Shown here: positions 52,341 to 64,000 of the stretch, piece after piece
Layout: every line of letters begins with the position of its first letter
Position numbering within the stretch: position 1 is the stretch's first letter
Source of the DNA: Lichenostomus cassidix
Lineage: Eukaryota; Chordata; Aves; Passeriformes; Meliphagidae
DNA: 64,000 bases
Reading direction: 5' to 3'
Assembly: GCA_008360975.2 (NCBI GenBank)
Contig: CM039211.1
Coordinates: 69,096,565-69,160,564 of the forward strand
Translations under genes and position numbers: made by a program
Notes under the pieces: generated by a model
What the model saw: the letters and a program-made list of their open reading frames with translations, nothing else
Databases searched by the model: none
Told to the model about the DNA's origin: nothing

Positions 52341-54079
52341 AGTGAGAACATTGCCCAAACAAGAAGTGGCAAAGAAAACACTGTCTAGAAAGCCAGTCTT
52401 TCAACAGTCTTTCATTTATACACATTCCCCTATGTGCTGCTTCTTGAGTGTCCATTTTTTGTGCTATGGCAGTTTATCTCATTCTGTATTGTGTTATACA
52501 CCTAATGCACAGGTGATCTCCTAATGTAGATTTCTTCACTCTTGCTTCCATAGAACCAAGTACTTATTTTTACAATTATTTTCCATCGTCTCTGATTCTC
52601 TAGGCAGCATGATATTTGTGATTGCCAAGCTTCTGGAGCAGCCTGGGTACATTCAAATCCAAATGTTAATGTTTTCTAATTCCTACATAGGTAAAATGGG
52701 AGTTTTGCATCTTTAAACCATACAGCTCATTGTTCAGTGCTTCTTGGTACCATATCATGCTGCAGGAAACATACAAAAAAGGGTAATATATTTTTTAGTT
52801 TGTTTGATATTTGTTTGTTTGTTTTAATCAATCTTTGTTGAAAAACATTGACACACACACACAAATGTAGCAGTCATTTCTTAACTGTCTTGAGCTGAAC
52901 CAAGTCCTTTCAGAGCAATTGAAACAGCTTACAGTGGCAATCTGAGCATTTTTCTGGACACAGTCAGACATAGACAATGAGACAACTGGAAAGATAAAGA
53001 TGGCTCCACACCAATATTTTAGTCCATTTGCTTTACCCTACATTTGATGGGTTGTATAAATGTGCTACAGCTAAACTGAACTGGACTGAATAGGAAAGAA
53101 ATAAGTGCTCAGGTATCTCCACCATATCTCAAGTGGATTACTGAACTTGTCCTCACCACACAGCCTCAGTCACAGTAGCAGTGACACTGAAGACAAATTA
53201 TTCCCTTTAAAGAGATTTGGCATAGTTTTTAAAGCAAGAAGTAAATCAGAATAAATTCTCCATTGTGGTTTTTGAAAGGGAAATATTAAGACGTTCTCAT
53301 ACCATGTGAAGACACCAGAATAGACTGTGAATAACATAATTTGAGAATAAATGGCACCAGCAGTGCTGTTTCCTATCTCATGAAACCTTGGAAGGTGTGG
53401 TTGATTCTCTAGGACTTCCAGGTTGTTCATAAGATGTCTTTGACAGAGAAGTAGGCAGAAGGCTTTCTAAACTGAGAACAAGGACATACACATCTTCAGG
53501 CACACAACCTGCCAACAAATGGGCCAAAGAAAGAAATGAAAAGACACTTCTTCCTTAAATTCCTTCCTTCTCCCAAGGGCTTTTTAGACCTGCCTTTAAG
53601 TGGTTTAGATTTATTGAAGTTTTGAATGGAGGCTTTCTCAGAGTGGCTTTAAAGATTCAGAATAAACAGGAAGCAAAGTGGGCCAGGGGATGCACAAATC
53701 ACCTATGCACCACACACTGTGGTAATTGACTCAACAAACAGGTGTATAAAACCTTACGCTGTTTTTAAAAACGGACATAAAATCAAATAAACAACAACAA
53801 AAAAAACCCAAAACAACCAAACCAAAACAAATCCCTCAGGGATTTCCATTTCACCATTGTCTCCTTAAGGTGATACAAAAGGGGAAAAAAATATAAATAA
53901 TGCCCTTCTTAAATCTGATGACTGATTGAGCATCTCCAAACTGTGTACCCCAGTGGGTGAAGGAGAGCATGAAATTCATTACTTTGGTGTCTGTGCTGCT
54001 TTCTCCTGCTACCCTGAATTACTCTTCATTTTGGCTAATATACTGTTGCTTGCTAAGATCATCACTAGCTGAATGATTT
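52341..54079. other. Unique noncoding sequence
   Basis: It includes an (AC)n run at 52848-52862, a (TTTG)n run at 52798-52826 and an A/C-rich tract at 53787-53831. No gene is recognised. Confidence 0.5.
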
Positions 54080-54700
54080 TCCTCCGCCTGTCTAAAAAGG
54101 CATGAAAAGTAATGAATAGGCTAAGACATCCTCTCACCCCTAGAAAATGTCCTTTCCAGGTCAAGGTTAGAGTCAGAATGGTAAGAGGTGTGTGCGATGG
54201 GAGCTTGTTTCTGTTGTAATTGCTAGCAGGCTAAGGAGACACGAGCCTCCAGGGATGTCGGTCCATCAGTGATAAATTGATACAAAATATTCTTGAAAAG
54301 TTTGTTTTGTTACCATTATGCTAATATTTACTTAGTGGATATGAGTTTTGCGTGAAATGCCTGCAATCTGAGGGAGAATGAGGCACTTTAAATTAATAAA
54401 TAACAATAACAATGATGACATCAGGGTCAAGAGAAAGAATGGCTAATGAAAACCATCACCTGCGCTCAGTCAGAGCACTAGAGTGAATCCAGCTTGATGT
54501 GCATGGGGGAATTCTGGGAATTTAACAATTAAAGGCTGTTCCTCCAGAGAAGAGGGGCCTCCATCTTACTCGACGTTGCTAATGAAGTGTAATTCATTTC
54601 ACCTCTTCCCCACCTTTCAAAATCAAAGTTCAAGAGGCCGTAGCAGACAAATTTCAGAGGACAGGCATGCATACCTCTTGCAATGCCACTCATGCTCTTT
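54080..54700. promoter_or_regulatory. Candidate conserved noncoding element cluster
   Basis: About 600 bases of dense, complex, repeat-free sequence. It holds homeodomain or octamer-like words (tgtaattgctagcag at 54214-54228, attatgctaatattta at 54316-54331), a run of SOX-type words (aataacaataacaatgatgac around 54402-54422) and TAAT sites near 54585-54597. The mixture of TAAT, SOX and octamer words and the absence of slippage repeats resemble deeply conserved developmental enhancers. No frame here looks coding. Confidence 0.38.
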
Positions 54701-56553
54701 AGGGAATATCCTCATGTTCTATTAATTATTGTACTTCTCTAGCATTATTATTCATGGACTAGCATCTCAAAATACTTGATTTAGCAGTGGTTCTGGAACT
54801 AATACTAATAAGTACAAGCCTGTGCCTTGGGTAAAACATGTTTTTTTTCTTATGGGTATAACAGAGGGTAATGCTCCTCTTCACAATTCAGCCAACTTTA
54901 ATTTTTTTTTTCCCCCAAATCCGTTAGCAGAAGGCTGTATTTTTGTTAATTACATTAGTTTCCATATTAAAGAGGCAATGTTGGGAGCAAAACATTGTGA
55001 ATACTGGTGCAGCACCCAGAGGAACACAACCCCAAGTGGTGCTGGTGCCGCATGAGCAGCAGTGAATCAACAGGCAGGAGTGTGAGCAGATAACCTGGTC
55101 CCACACTGCCAACAAAGACAGGAATCCAGATGTTTAACAGAGGTAACGAGCTGGTTTTTAGACCCACAAAGAATAATAACCATAGATGTGTGGAGCCTTT
55201 TTCAGCAGGCAGGCTGGCAAGCCTTCATCCTACCATAGAACTTGCCTGGATTGGAGGTCAAATTGCATTGAAGTATTTCTACATCAGACAATGAAGGTCA
55301 TGGGGGAAAATTAGCTATCAAGTGGCTAGTAATTAATATCATAGTTTGCAAGGAGATTTCACACTTACTAGGGCTAAAGAAACTGACCTTAGTAGCTTAA
55401 GAGACTGAAAGAACTTCCCTTTTGAAAGTCCTTGACATTAAATCAGCTTTTTCTACAGAACTGAAAGGCCAAAGAATCAGTGTTTTAAACGGAGTGAATT
55501 AAATGAAGCTGAAAAAAAATTACATAGTTTTGCATGCTTTCAGACAACTAAAGTTTTTCAAAGTTTTTCAAAGTAAAAAAGAACAAATCATGGATTTTTT
55601 TTTTTTTTGCCTGACTCCTTAATCTCATTTTAGCTACTCAGGAAAACTGGAACTTCAGCCTCACTTTACTAAATATTTCTAGTTCAATTGGGAGGGTTTC
55701 CCACCTGCATTTTGGACATTGCAGATGCTTGTTGAGCTGTAACCAGGGTCCAAAATAAGCTTCAGCACTGAGCTTTTTCATGACATGAAGACAAACTCCT
55801 GTGGGAGAGCTTAGTCTTTCTTAAACATGAAATTTTATCAAGTCAGTTTACTTACTAACTGATGTTAAAGTATGTATCTTACAATTTTAAGAATTTTAAA
55901 CAAACATTCACCGTTTTATTTATTTAAAGATGACTCAGGGCACATAAAAGCTCATAAGCAATTTTTAATTTGAAAAATAGGTAAGAATCTTATCAAGCAC
56001 TCAGATGCATATAATCCTCCCATGAACTGCATTGTGAGGAGAGAACAATTCCTTTTTTATTTTACAAGGATGTGATTTCTTCTTCTGACTACATAAAAAT
56101 ATTCTTTTAAATATATATATATATATACTAATTTTGGCAAGAAAACAAGGAAGAAAACAACTTTCTTAGATTTTCACTGATCTTGACATTTCCCTTACAT
56201 ATTAGATATCAGTGTGAAGAGCAGATTGCAATGTTTAACTCTCTAACATATGCTGTGAGAGATTTCATTGATACTCCCATGCTGAATGGTTAGCCATTAA
56301 AATACTTTCATAATATTTGCATTTCTGCACAGTGTTGCTAGAGATTGCTTTGTACGAGATGTTTTATTAGGACAGAGAAGTTTGGTTGATGTCAAACAAC
56401 ATGGAATATGTACTACACTTCATAAACACACACACACACATATATATATTTGTATATTTGTATATATATGTGAAATAGGTACAATTTGATGACATATAAT
56501 AACAACACCATGTATTTGTGAGAAGTACATGGCAATTAGTACTATAGTTTTAT
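54701..56553. other. AT-rich noncoding stretch
   Basis: It contains (TA)n at 56110-56127 and an (AC)n-(TA)n low-complexity patch at 56425-56471. No gene is recognised. Confidence 0.55.
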
Positions 56554-56717
56554 AACAATTTGTGCTGTTATAGCTTTAATTCCAAAAATATACACACTCT
56601 AATATGGTAGTTGTCATCTCAGAAATATATGTGCTGTGATAGTTGTCATTATAGAAATATACATACTGTGATAGCTGTCACTGTGAAATACATACTCAGT
56701 AATAGATGTCAGGAATG
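56554..56717. repeat. Degenerate minisatellite, about five units of roughly 32 bp
   Basis: Units start near 56554, 56586, 56623, 56655 and 56686, with lengths of 31-37 bases. Each reads roughly AAATATACATRCTGTGATAG followed by TTGTCATTATG. The two central units are most alike, and the outer ones are more diverged. Confidence 0.75.
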
Positions 56718-59700
56718 AAATATAATAATAATCATAACGTCTAGCATTTTTCATCCTGGGTCCGAAAGAGCTTTAAAAATATAGTATCATGCCCAATTTT
56801 CAGATGGAGGAATTGCTGTCCAGAGAGGATAAGTGTTCTGCCCAAGGTCATGAAAGAGACCCATGGTGGAGGTGGGAAAGGAAAGCAGGTTTCTCTTCTT
56901 GGACATTATGCTACATCTCATCGAAATCAGTCTTTATGAGAAAAAAGTGGATATTCTCCCACAATGGGACCTGAGGCTGTTTAGAAACTGGCAGGACTGG
57001 CTCGGCACCTTCCAGAATCAAGGCTCATTCCCCTTGAACAGAGATAACAGTACAATTCACAACAAATCATTTATCTGACAAATTAGCTTCCTTCTACTTC
57101 CCTACAGATCACAGCCTTCTCAGATTTATTTGCTATCTGACAGATTTTTCTGCTTCTTTTTAATTTTTTTTTATTAGTATGTCTGTGGAGATACTGTGAT
57201 TTTTTTTTTTCCTTTTCTGCTGTTTAAATAGGGTACTCATTTTCAATTGGTCAGAGAAATTTCAAAATATTAATACAGTCTTTTTGACTGGGTAAAAAAG
57301 CAACCATATCTCACTGAAAATATTTGCATCTTTAAAACTACTACTGCCAGAAGTAATAAGTGCTTGATAAACACATTCCTGGCAGGAAAACTCAGTATCT
57401 TGAATGTTCATAGAAAATTGAGTGTCAGAGAACTAATTCAGGTAGAAATTCAGAAAGAATATTTTAGTGTTTGTTGGACTCCAGAAATGAGATCTACTAA
57501 CTCCTAAGATTAGTCTCCTCACAAAAGCTGATGCAATTAGGAGGGTTCAGCACAAAAAATGCTGATAACAGAATGTGAATGTGTGAAAGTTGTTAGAAAA
57601 AATAATATGATTTAATAATAGCAATGCTGCCATTACAAGCCTTGGTCATGGTGCAAGGCATGGTACAAGCATAGTGTGGAATGATACACTTATTTAAAAT
57701 GGCCTTTGAAATGAGAATATTTTTAGTCAATGGTTTTTGTTTCGACAGAGAATACTGTTGCCAGGTGAGCTCTATATAAATTGGGAGTGGAAGTCTTTCT
57801 CTCCTGCGACTCTGAAAATATACACAAATCACATGTTCATAAGGCCACATAATTCCAAAATAAATTTCTGGAGAATTTACAAGGTGTAAGTTTGGGTTGA
57901 AATTTGTCCATGAATGGTTTTGATATAGTTTCTATAGAACTCTCTACATCCAAACCTCATTCTTTCCCCATTTTCCATCTATGTGCAAATCAGTAATGAC
58001 TGAAGAAAACCATTGCATAATGAGTCAATCAGCCAAAAACTTCTGCTTTTTCTTTTCCATCTTCCATTTTTAACTGCACTAAATTTATGAAATTTTTATT
58101 ATTAGTACTATATATACATCAAGTGCCTTGCTGATGTAGATACTGATATGGGAAATTAATACAATGCAGTAGAAGACCATCAAATATTTTGTGAAGTGAT
58201 GGCAGTAGAATAATAAAATATATATGAAAATGCTATCACCAGCAGTAACTGCACAATTAAAATTTAGGCATGTGATGACTTTCCTTTAAGACGAAGGAAA
58301 CACTTAATGGGAAAAAAATACCCTTAAAATGGAAAGCATCAGCCCATTCCCACATTTAACTCCATAGGAGATGAGTTAGAATCTAGAACCATCAAGGAAC
58401 ATTTTACCCCAATAAGGGAGAAAAAATTCAGCAATATGTTAAGTTTCAGTGCTCTCCTTCTCCTGGGATTGTCCCAGCAGGCTGATAAAGGACTTATTTG
58501 GTCTTTGGTGACTAAGGGAACTGCACAGAGTTCAAAATTATGCTGTGAGAGCACTGCAGTGTAGTTGTTTTTGGTTTTTTTTTCCCTCACTGTAACTTTT
58601 TGCTCAGCTTTGTTGATGTGTGGGATCTAAAAACCTGGTTCTCTTTTGGAAAAACAAAGTTTATGCAGCATACAAACACTGGACACAACCTTAGCTGACA
58701 AGTGAGCTAGACAGCTTTCAGGTCTAGTGGGAAAAAAAGAATGAAAAAAGGGGGGGAGAGGGGGGGAGGAGGTGAATCAGACATTTTCTCAGCTCCGCTG
58801 TGAGTAATATTCATGCAAGGCCATGCCAGCTTTGCACCTGTTTTTCTCATTTTCTATTCAGCTTGTCACATTTGTTTACAATTTGTCTTATTTTGTCATT
58901 TTCTTTGTGCTTTCCACCCTATGCCAAACACATTTGGAATTTATTTGCAATTCAAGAAATGTATTGCTGATGAAGTGGGACAGTTTTTGATGGGTACCCC
59001 AAAGGGAAAGGAAGGGACTTCTGTGCACAGCAGAGGTGAGAGAAGTGAGACAACAGGTTGTGCAGAATCAAAATATCCTCCTTGCTCTTCAGCTGCATTA
59101 AGGGTAGAGCATTTAATGCTTACAAGAAGTTTAATCCTTACACAACAGGCAAGGGACAAATTCACTCAGGAGATGAAGAATTATAAAATCCCTTTTCATG
59201 CACCCATAACTTTGAAAATAATCTAACTAAGACTTTTATGGAATTGGGAAGACCTGCAGCAGGCCCTTGTTCTTCCATGCATGTAGCATATGAGAAAAGA
59301 CAAAAAAATTTCTATTTTAATACATTAACATTCCTGTGTGGACTTTCTGAGCGATTTAAATATGTTTGTTTTGAAGCAGTGTTCTGCCTGAAACAAAAAG
59401 AAGGAAGGAAAAAGAAATGAACAAAAACACTAGCAAACAACCGAACAAATGAATAAAAAAACCACAGAGTGAAAACCCCCAAATCCCTAGTGGTATTAAT
59501 TCATTTAAAGTCACGAGGAAGATGCCAATTTACACCAGATGTGGATCAGGCCCACAGGATTTAATATGTTCCAAAATAATTTGGAAACCGTTTCTATTAA
59601 TGCCCTTCTCTGGCATATGCTAGGTTTCAGCAAATAACTGCTTTTGTTTTCAGAGTTTATTCTAGGAATTAGTCACGGATTTTATTATTGAATATAAAGG

Positions 59701-59889
59701 TTACCAGATCTATAGTGTTACATGGTAAATGAAGTGGTAAGTGAATTCATGTTTGGTAATTTCCCAATTTAATTATTATGCATTAAAAATGGTGCTTAGC
59801 TCCATATTACATTTTTTTGTATGCTATAATAATATCGAGTTTACACAAAAGCCTGTTTTGGTTTATATCTGCATTGTTTTGACCACTGT
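56718..59889. other. Unique AT-rich sequence
   Basis: No gene is recognised. T runs lie at 57165-57210, and a purine-rich tract at 58729-58773 (with a G-quadruplex candidate listed separately). A 137-codon + frame at 58813-59226 has no recognisable domain. Confidence 0.5.
58750..58766 (+). other. Potential G-quadruplex in a purine tract
   Basis: Two runs of seven G separated by AGA can supply four GGG runs with loops of 1, 3 and 1 base. The surrounding 45 bases are nearly all purine. Confidence 0.55.
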
Positions 59890-60600
59890 GTGTGCATGAC
59901 ACATGCGGCTGGCAGAAGGGTTGCTTTACAGGGTCATTCAAAAATTGTGGCCTTGGCCTCCTGTGATCATTTCTATTCATATTTTTGTGAGAGCCAGGGC
60001 AGGGCTGGGAGGGTCACTTCCAGAGCACATGGCCACATGCCAGTAAGGCTCAGTGAATTCCTTCCCTCTGAATTTCTTCTGCACCTTCAGCCAGCTAAAT
60101 TATGCCTCCCTGCTGTTAGCTTGGTTCAAACCTGCACAAGTCAATGAATGGAAAGACTCATTTCTATTTCAGAGAAGACCAGGCCCTCAAATTGCTGTTG
60201 GTCATTTCACCCCAGAAGAAGCTTCCCTGTCTTGTTCTGAGTTTATCACTTTGCCGAGTCCATCACACACTCGGGGATTTATTCAGATTAAAGACACAGC
60301 AGCCCCTCTGCTCTCTCCATTTAAATGCACACCAAAGCACACATACATCATGCTATGTGTAGCAACATTAATTTGGCTTCACAAGGCAGCACAGAAAACC
60401 TTCACTGGCTCTCTCTTCTTTGTTGTGGTCATCTCTTTGCCCAACTTTAAGCAAAACATGCTGAAAGAAATGCACTTTGGGATCTCCTGATTGCTTTTCA
60501 GTGTTGCTCTCAATACCAGACTTGGCAAGCCATTCCTGTTTACAACCAACTGAAACTTCAGTTCCTTCAGTAATAAATTCCTCTGTGGAGCAGAATGCAT
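59890..60600. promoter_or_regulatory. Candidate conserved noncoding element cluster
   Basis: Complex, repeat-free sequence of higher GC than its flanks, with E-box, TAAT and GATTA-type words. Overlapping frames of up to 145 codons in several phases reflect the lack of stop codons in GC-richer DNA, not a recognised protein. A coding exon cannot be fully excluded without alignment. Confidence 0.28.
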
Positions 60601-60794
60601 CTCAAGATGATATGCATATGTTGGATATATTTCTGATCCTACTAAAGGATCTAAAGATATTTATCTGCTTCAGAACATATGTGAGAAATCCAGAAAATAG
60701 GGCTGGATTTTAAAAAGTGACGTGAATAAGTTTAGAGTTATTTAAATGTGGAGGTTTTGTTCCTGCAAAGTATATCTAGTTTAGTTAGGACTAA

Positions 60795-60845
60795 AGCTAT
60801 ATGATCTTTAAGGCCCTTTCTTAACCAAACAATTCTGTGAATGTA
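60795..60845 (+). mobile_element. CR1-type LINE, short 3'-end remnant
   Basis: 'atgatctttaaggccctttc' followed by 'ttaaccaaacaattctgtga' matches the last 50 bases of the CR1 3' end. Upstream sequence does not continue the match, so the insertion was severely truncated or has decayed. Confidence 0.7.
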
Positions 60846-63800
60846 TTTGTGCTTGTATATATTTATACATTGTATATTAATACATATATATGCAGACATA
60901 TATATACATTTAAACAGTTTGTATTTTAAAATGCCTGATTTAAAAATATGTCAGAAAAAGTACATAATGTGTCATATAATGTATCTTATGTTTATTATGC
61001 CATTCAGTATCTATTAAGTGTCATTTAAACAGTGAAAATATTACCACTGTTTATTGTTCCTTTGATGGTTGCTTTATTACTGTATTATTATTATTACAGC
61101 ACTGTTATAGCATCTATTTTGCTCCCTCATCCCAAAACACCTATTTTTAGCTCACTTAAATTAAGATATATGAAGCAGCTGAAGATTCATAAAGTTACAG
61201 AAGGATGAGCATGAATGATTTGCGATAGCAAAATAGTTTAGCATTAACCAACAGAGAAATAAGAAGCAGAGGTCCTATGAGGAGAGTGGGAAATACGCTC
61301 TGGAAGACACCAGTGCAGAGAGCTGCAATTTGCCCCTTCAAAATATGGAGCTGAGGAGTGCAGGTCTGCAGAACAGAGTTCAGTGTGGAACAGGGACAAG
61401 CCTTTTACTGGTCTGTTCCTGTCTTTTTACTGAAATGTCAGGAATTGATTTAATAAGACAACATTTAGAAGGAAGAAATAAAGAAAAAACATAATCAGTT
61501 AAAAAATACCTATATTGATAGCAAGCCAGGAGAGCCAGGCCAATTCCTGGTGTCAATTCTAAATTTGAATAAAACATTAGGAGACCTATCATCTAGTAAA
61601 TTCAGGAGAAAAGAACTTAATCCAGAGTCTGCTTCTTGACTTTAAGTTTTCTTTAATAGAAAAAGCAATAGCAATGCAAAATCATTAATAATCTACATTG
61701 TGCTACTGAATGATGCAACATTCATCTCACAGTATAGCAGTAAATTATCAGGGTCAAGATAGTTTCAAATAACCTCTTTTTTTTTTTCTTTTTTTTCCCT
61801 CCCAAAAAGGGGCTGGAGAAGATTTCAATAGCATTTTGAGATGCCTGGATGAATTAATGGGACCCTTCCTATGTGGCAAAGTGGGCTGCAGCACTGTCCA
61901 AAAATTTTTAACACTCATTCTTCATCTAAAGCAGAAATGATTGTGCTGTTCTAGGTCTGCATTACGCTGGGGTTCAGCAAGGATAATCATAACAGCTTCT
62001 ACTGGTTTTAAAATACAGGATTCACCTCCTTATCTCCCTGTTTATATAAGCTTGCCATATTATGGAGATACTCTGGGGGACATCTATAATATCTCAAAAG
62101 GATCTATCTCCATTGAGTTTTTTTATTTAATAATAAAATGATTTAATCTGTAATTCACAGCTATTTCAGGGATTCTATTCTCTCCCCATAAAACAAACTG
62201 ATACAGAAAAGTTTTGGTTTGTTTTTTTTTTTTCAAAAGACCTGCCTAACACTTTATATTATGATTTACTTTCTCAAAAAGTGCTCATTCTCTTCCTCCT
62301 GACCTGACTGTTTCTACCTGCTGTTGGGCTTGGACCCAGATATTTTCTGCCCTGCTAACTTGTGTTAATTTCCTTTCCTGTCTGTCATATGATGCTTATC
62401 ACTTCAGCTGTACTTTACCTGCCATTTAAACCAAAGTTCTTTATTTGATTTCTCTTTTATCAAGCACATGGTAATTTCCTTCTCTCACCCTCTGTGTCGC
62501 TGCCTCTCCTTTTCTCTAGCAGAATTCTTGGGGCCAAAAGTTATGCCTCTGCTCCTGAGCATTAGGATATTTTACAGACACCCCTCCTTCTTCAGACCTA
62601 TTCATCTTTATCTTTCACTGAACAACAGCACTGCAAACAGAGTGTGAGACAACACAGCTGAATGATTGATGCTCTCCAAGTCCTGAGTTTCTTTTCCTCG
62701 TTTATTCACACAGTCACCCTCCTGAGTTAAGGGTTTCGGTTGGTACCTGCCATGGTGACTAGGAAAACAAGGGTAAGCTGCCAAACCCAGCGACTGTTTT
62801 CTTGTTCTCATATTGCATTTCCTTATCGGTTGTGACAATGTGCCACAATTAATGATAGCAGAAATACCTATGTTTGATACCATATGCATCATACTTAGTG
62901 GTGATGGATTAGCAATCAAGAAAATTAATTCTTCCTTTACAAAGTAACATCTGAACTTTGAAGTTAGGCAAAAGCTTTATAGAGTAGTGCAGATAAAAAT
63001 TCTCCTGGAAATGGGATAACCGTGTTTCCATTGTACCTACATAATTTGTTCTGGACTGAGCCCAAACAAAATGGTATATTTCCCAAGAAAATGCAAGGAT
63101 TACTTACTAAAATTGAATTTCAGGTAGTCCTGTAATTCTCAGGCAGCACTGTATGTATATCAGTACCCATAAGAAGGAGTCTGACAACAAAATCTGATGC
63201 CTTGAACACATCCAGGTCTCCTGGATGACCTTGGCTAAATAGCCATATTTATTCTGGGTTTTAATCTATAAAGCAGATCCTTCCTAAGTTCATAAATTAA
63301 CTTTTTTGATTTTAAATTTTTAATAAATTTGAAAACCTTCCATATTATAGAGACAACTATGCATGTACCTTGATTGCTAAAATAATGAAAACCCAGTGAT
63401 GGAAAATGTTATTCTGTCAATCAGGGCATTCTCCTTACTTCATAGTCTATAATATATTTAGACATGCCCATACAGAGCAAAGACAACTGGAATTTAATCC
63501 AGTTTCGAACACTGGTTTATCTAGGTTCCACCAAAAACAGATTTTTTACGTCACTGGAAAATATCATAGCAACTGTCATTGCGGCCCAAAATTATATACA
63601 ATATTTCTGTTTCCAGATACCACAGGGATCTAATCTATTTGAATTTAAATAATGAAGCTTATGAGCAGTTCATGAGCTCAAATCACTCTAGAAAACATAT
63701 TAGATATTTTTGAGAGGCTGAAACTCCTTGGTAGCTCATTGTCCATTCATTACATTGGTATTAATTCCTAAAAAATGTCTTGGTGCTTATTGTGACTCTC

Positions 63801-64000
63801 TAGTTTCTTTCCACCCTCCTTTTGATAGAAAGGCTGGAATTAATTTTTACTTTATTTCAGACAGTTAAATGCTAGATATCAGCATTGCAGGCAGCCATTC
63901 CTCATTGTCTTTATTCTTAATATTAAACTAACAATTTGGGGAGGGAATAGCATATCTAGTTGCCAAAATTTATACATGCACTTGAGGATGAGAGAGATCT
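60846..64000. other. AT-rich noncoding sequence
   Basis: An AT-dinucleotide-rich patch at 60850-60910 and T runs at 61777-61797 and 62219-62233 are the only distinct items. Short frames on both strands carry no known domain. No gene is recognised. Confidence 0.5.

Noticed and set aside
58813..59226. 137-codon + frame starting with a hydrophobic segment
   Set aside because: The hydrophobic start results from T-rich codons. There is no recognisable mature domain, no AATAAA at the proper distance and no exon structure.
1..64000. tRNA, rRNA, CRISPR array, bacterial operon or phage content
   Set aside because: No tRNA-type box pair, rRNA-like block, regularly spaced repeats or dense long frames were seen on either strand.

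Overview
This window looks like AT-rich, CpG-poor nuclear DNA from a bird, most likely a passerine. The evidence is five CR1-type LINE fragments with the typical avian CR1 3' end (a 'ctttaaggtcc..ccaac..attctatgattc' style terminus) and two GC-richer LTR-like elements that I recognise from memory as avian endogenous-retrovirus LTR families. Recognised interspersed repeats add up to only about 3 kb of 64 kb, which fits the sparse repeat content of bird genomes. Nothing looks bacterial: there are no dense long ORFs, operons, rRNA or tRNA genes, or CRISPR arrays. I find no protein-coding gene or exon I can defend. The longest open frame, 259 codons near 33.1-33.9 kb, is a by-product of a GC-rich LTR. 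The other frames of 60-150 codons are scattered over both strands and begin and end without recognisable domains. The window is therefore a gene desert or part of a very large intron; the sequence alone does not say which. Layout: 0-2 kb holds a GC-richer block and a possible retrocopied transcript end (AATAAA, then a 21-base A run, flanked by a 7-bp direct repeat). 2-9.8 kb is unique sequence with candidate conserved noncoding blocks (2.4-2.7, 6.5-7.3, 7.7-8.0 kb) and a CR1 3' end at 5.9-6.1 kb. 9.9-10.15 kb is a reverse-strand CR1 reverse-transcriptase fragment. 10-32 kb is mostly unique AT-rich DNA with homopolymer and TG-rich simple tracts and further candidate regulatory blocks (11.0-11.2, 13.1-13.6, 20.3-20.5, 29.6-29.7 kb). 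32.35-32.44 kb holds a striking foldback (20 of 21 bp paired around a 6-nt loop, with a further paired segment below). 32.7-33.8 kb is a solo LTR. 38.15-38.42 kb is a candidate enhancer-like block, followed by a CR1 at 39.5-39.9 kb. 45.25-45.66 kb is a reverse-strand CR1, followed by a roughly 600-bp polypyrimidine (CTTTTT)n array. 48.42-48.97 kb is a second solo LTR. 52.1-52.3 kb has opposed A-rich and T-rich arms. 54.1-54.7 and 59.9-60.6 kb are candidate conserved blocks. 56.55-56.72 kb is a degenerate minisatellite with a roughly 32-bp unit, and 60.8 kb is a short CR1 3' end. No genes work together here. If the window has a function, it is probably distal regulation, and that is inference: no alignment could be run. 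Family names for repeats come from recognition of typical sequence, not from a database search.
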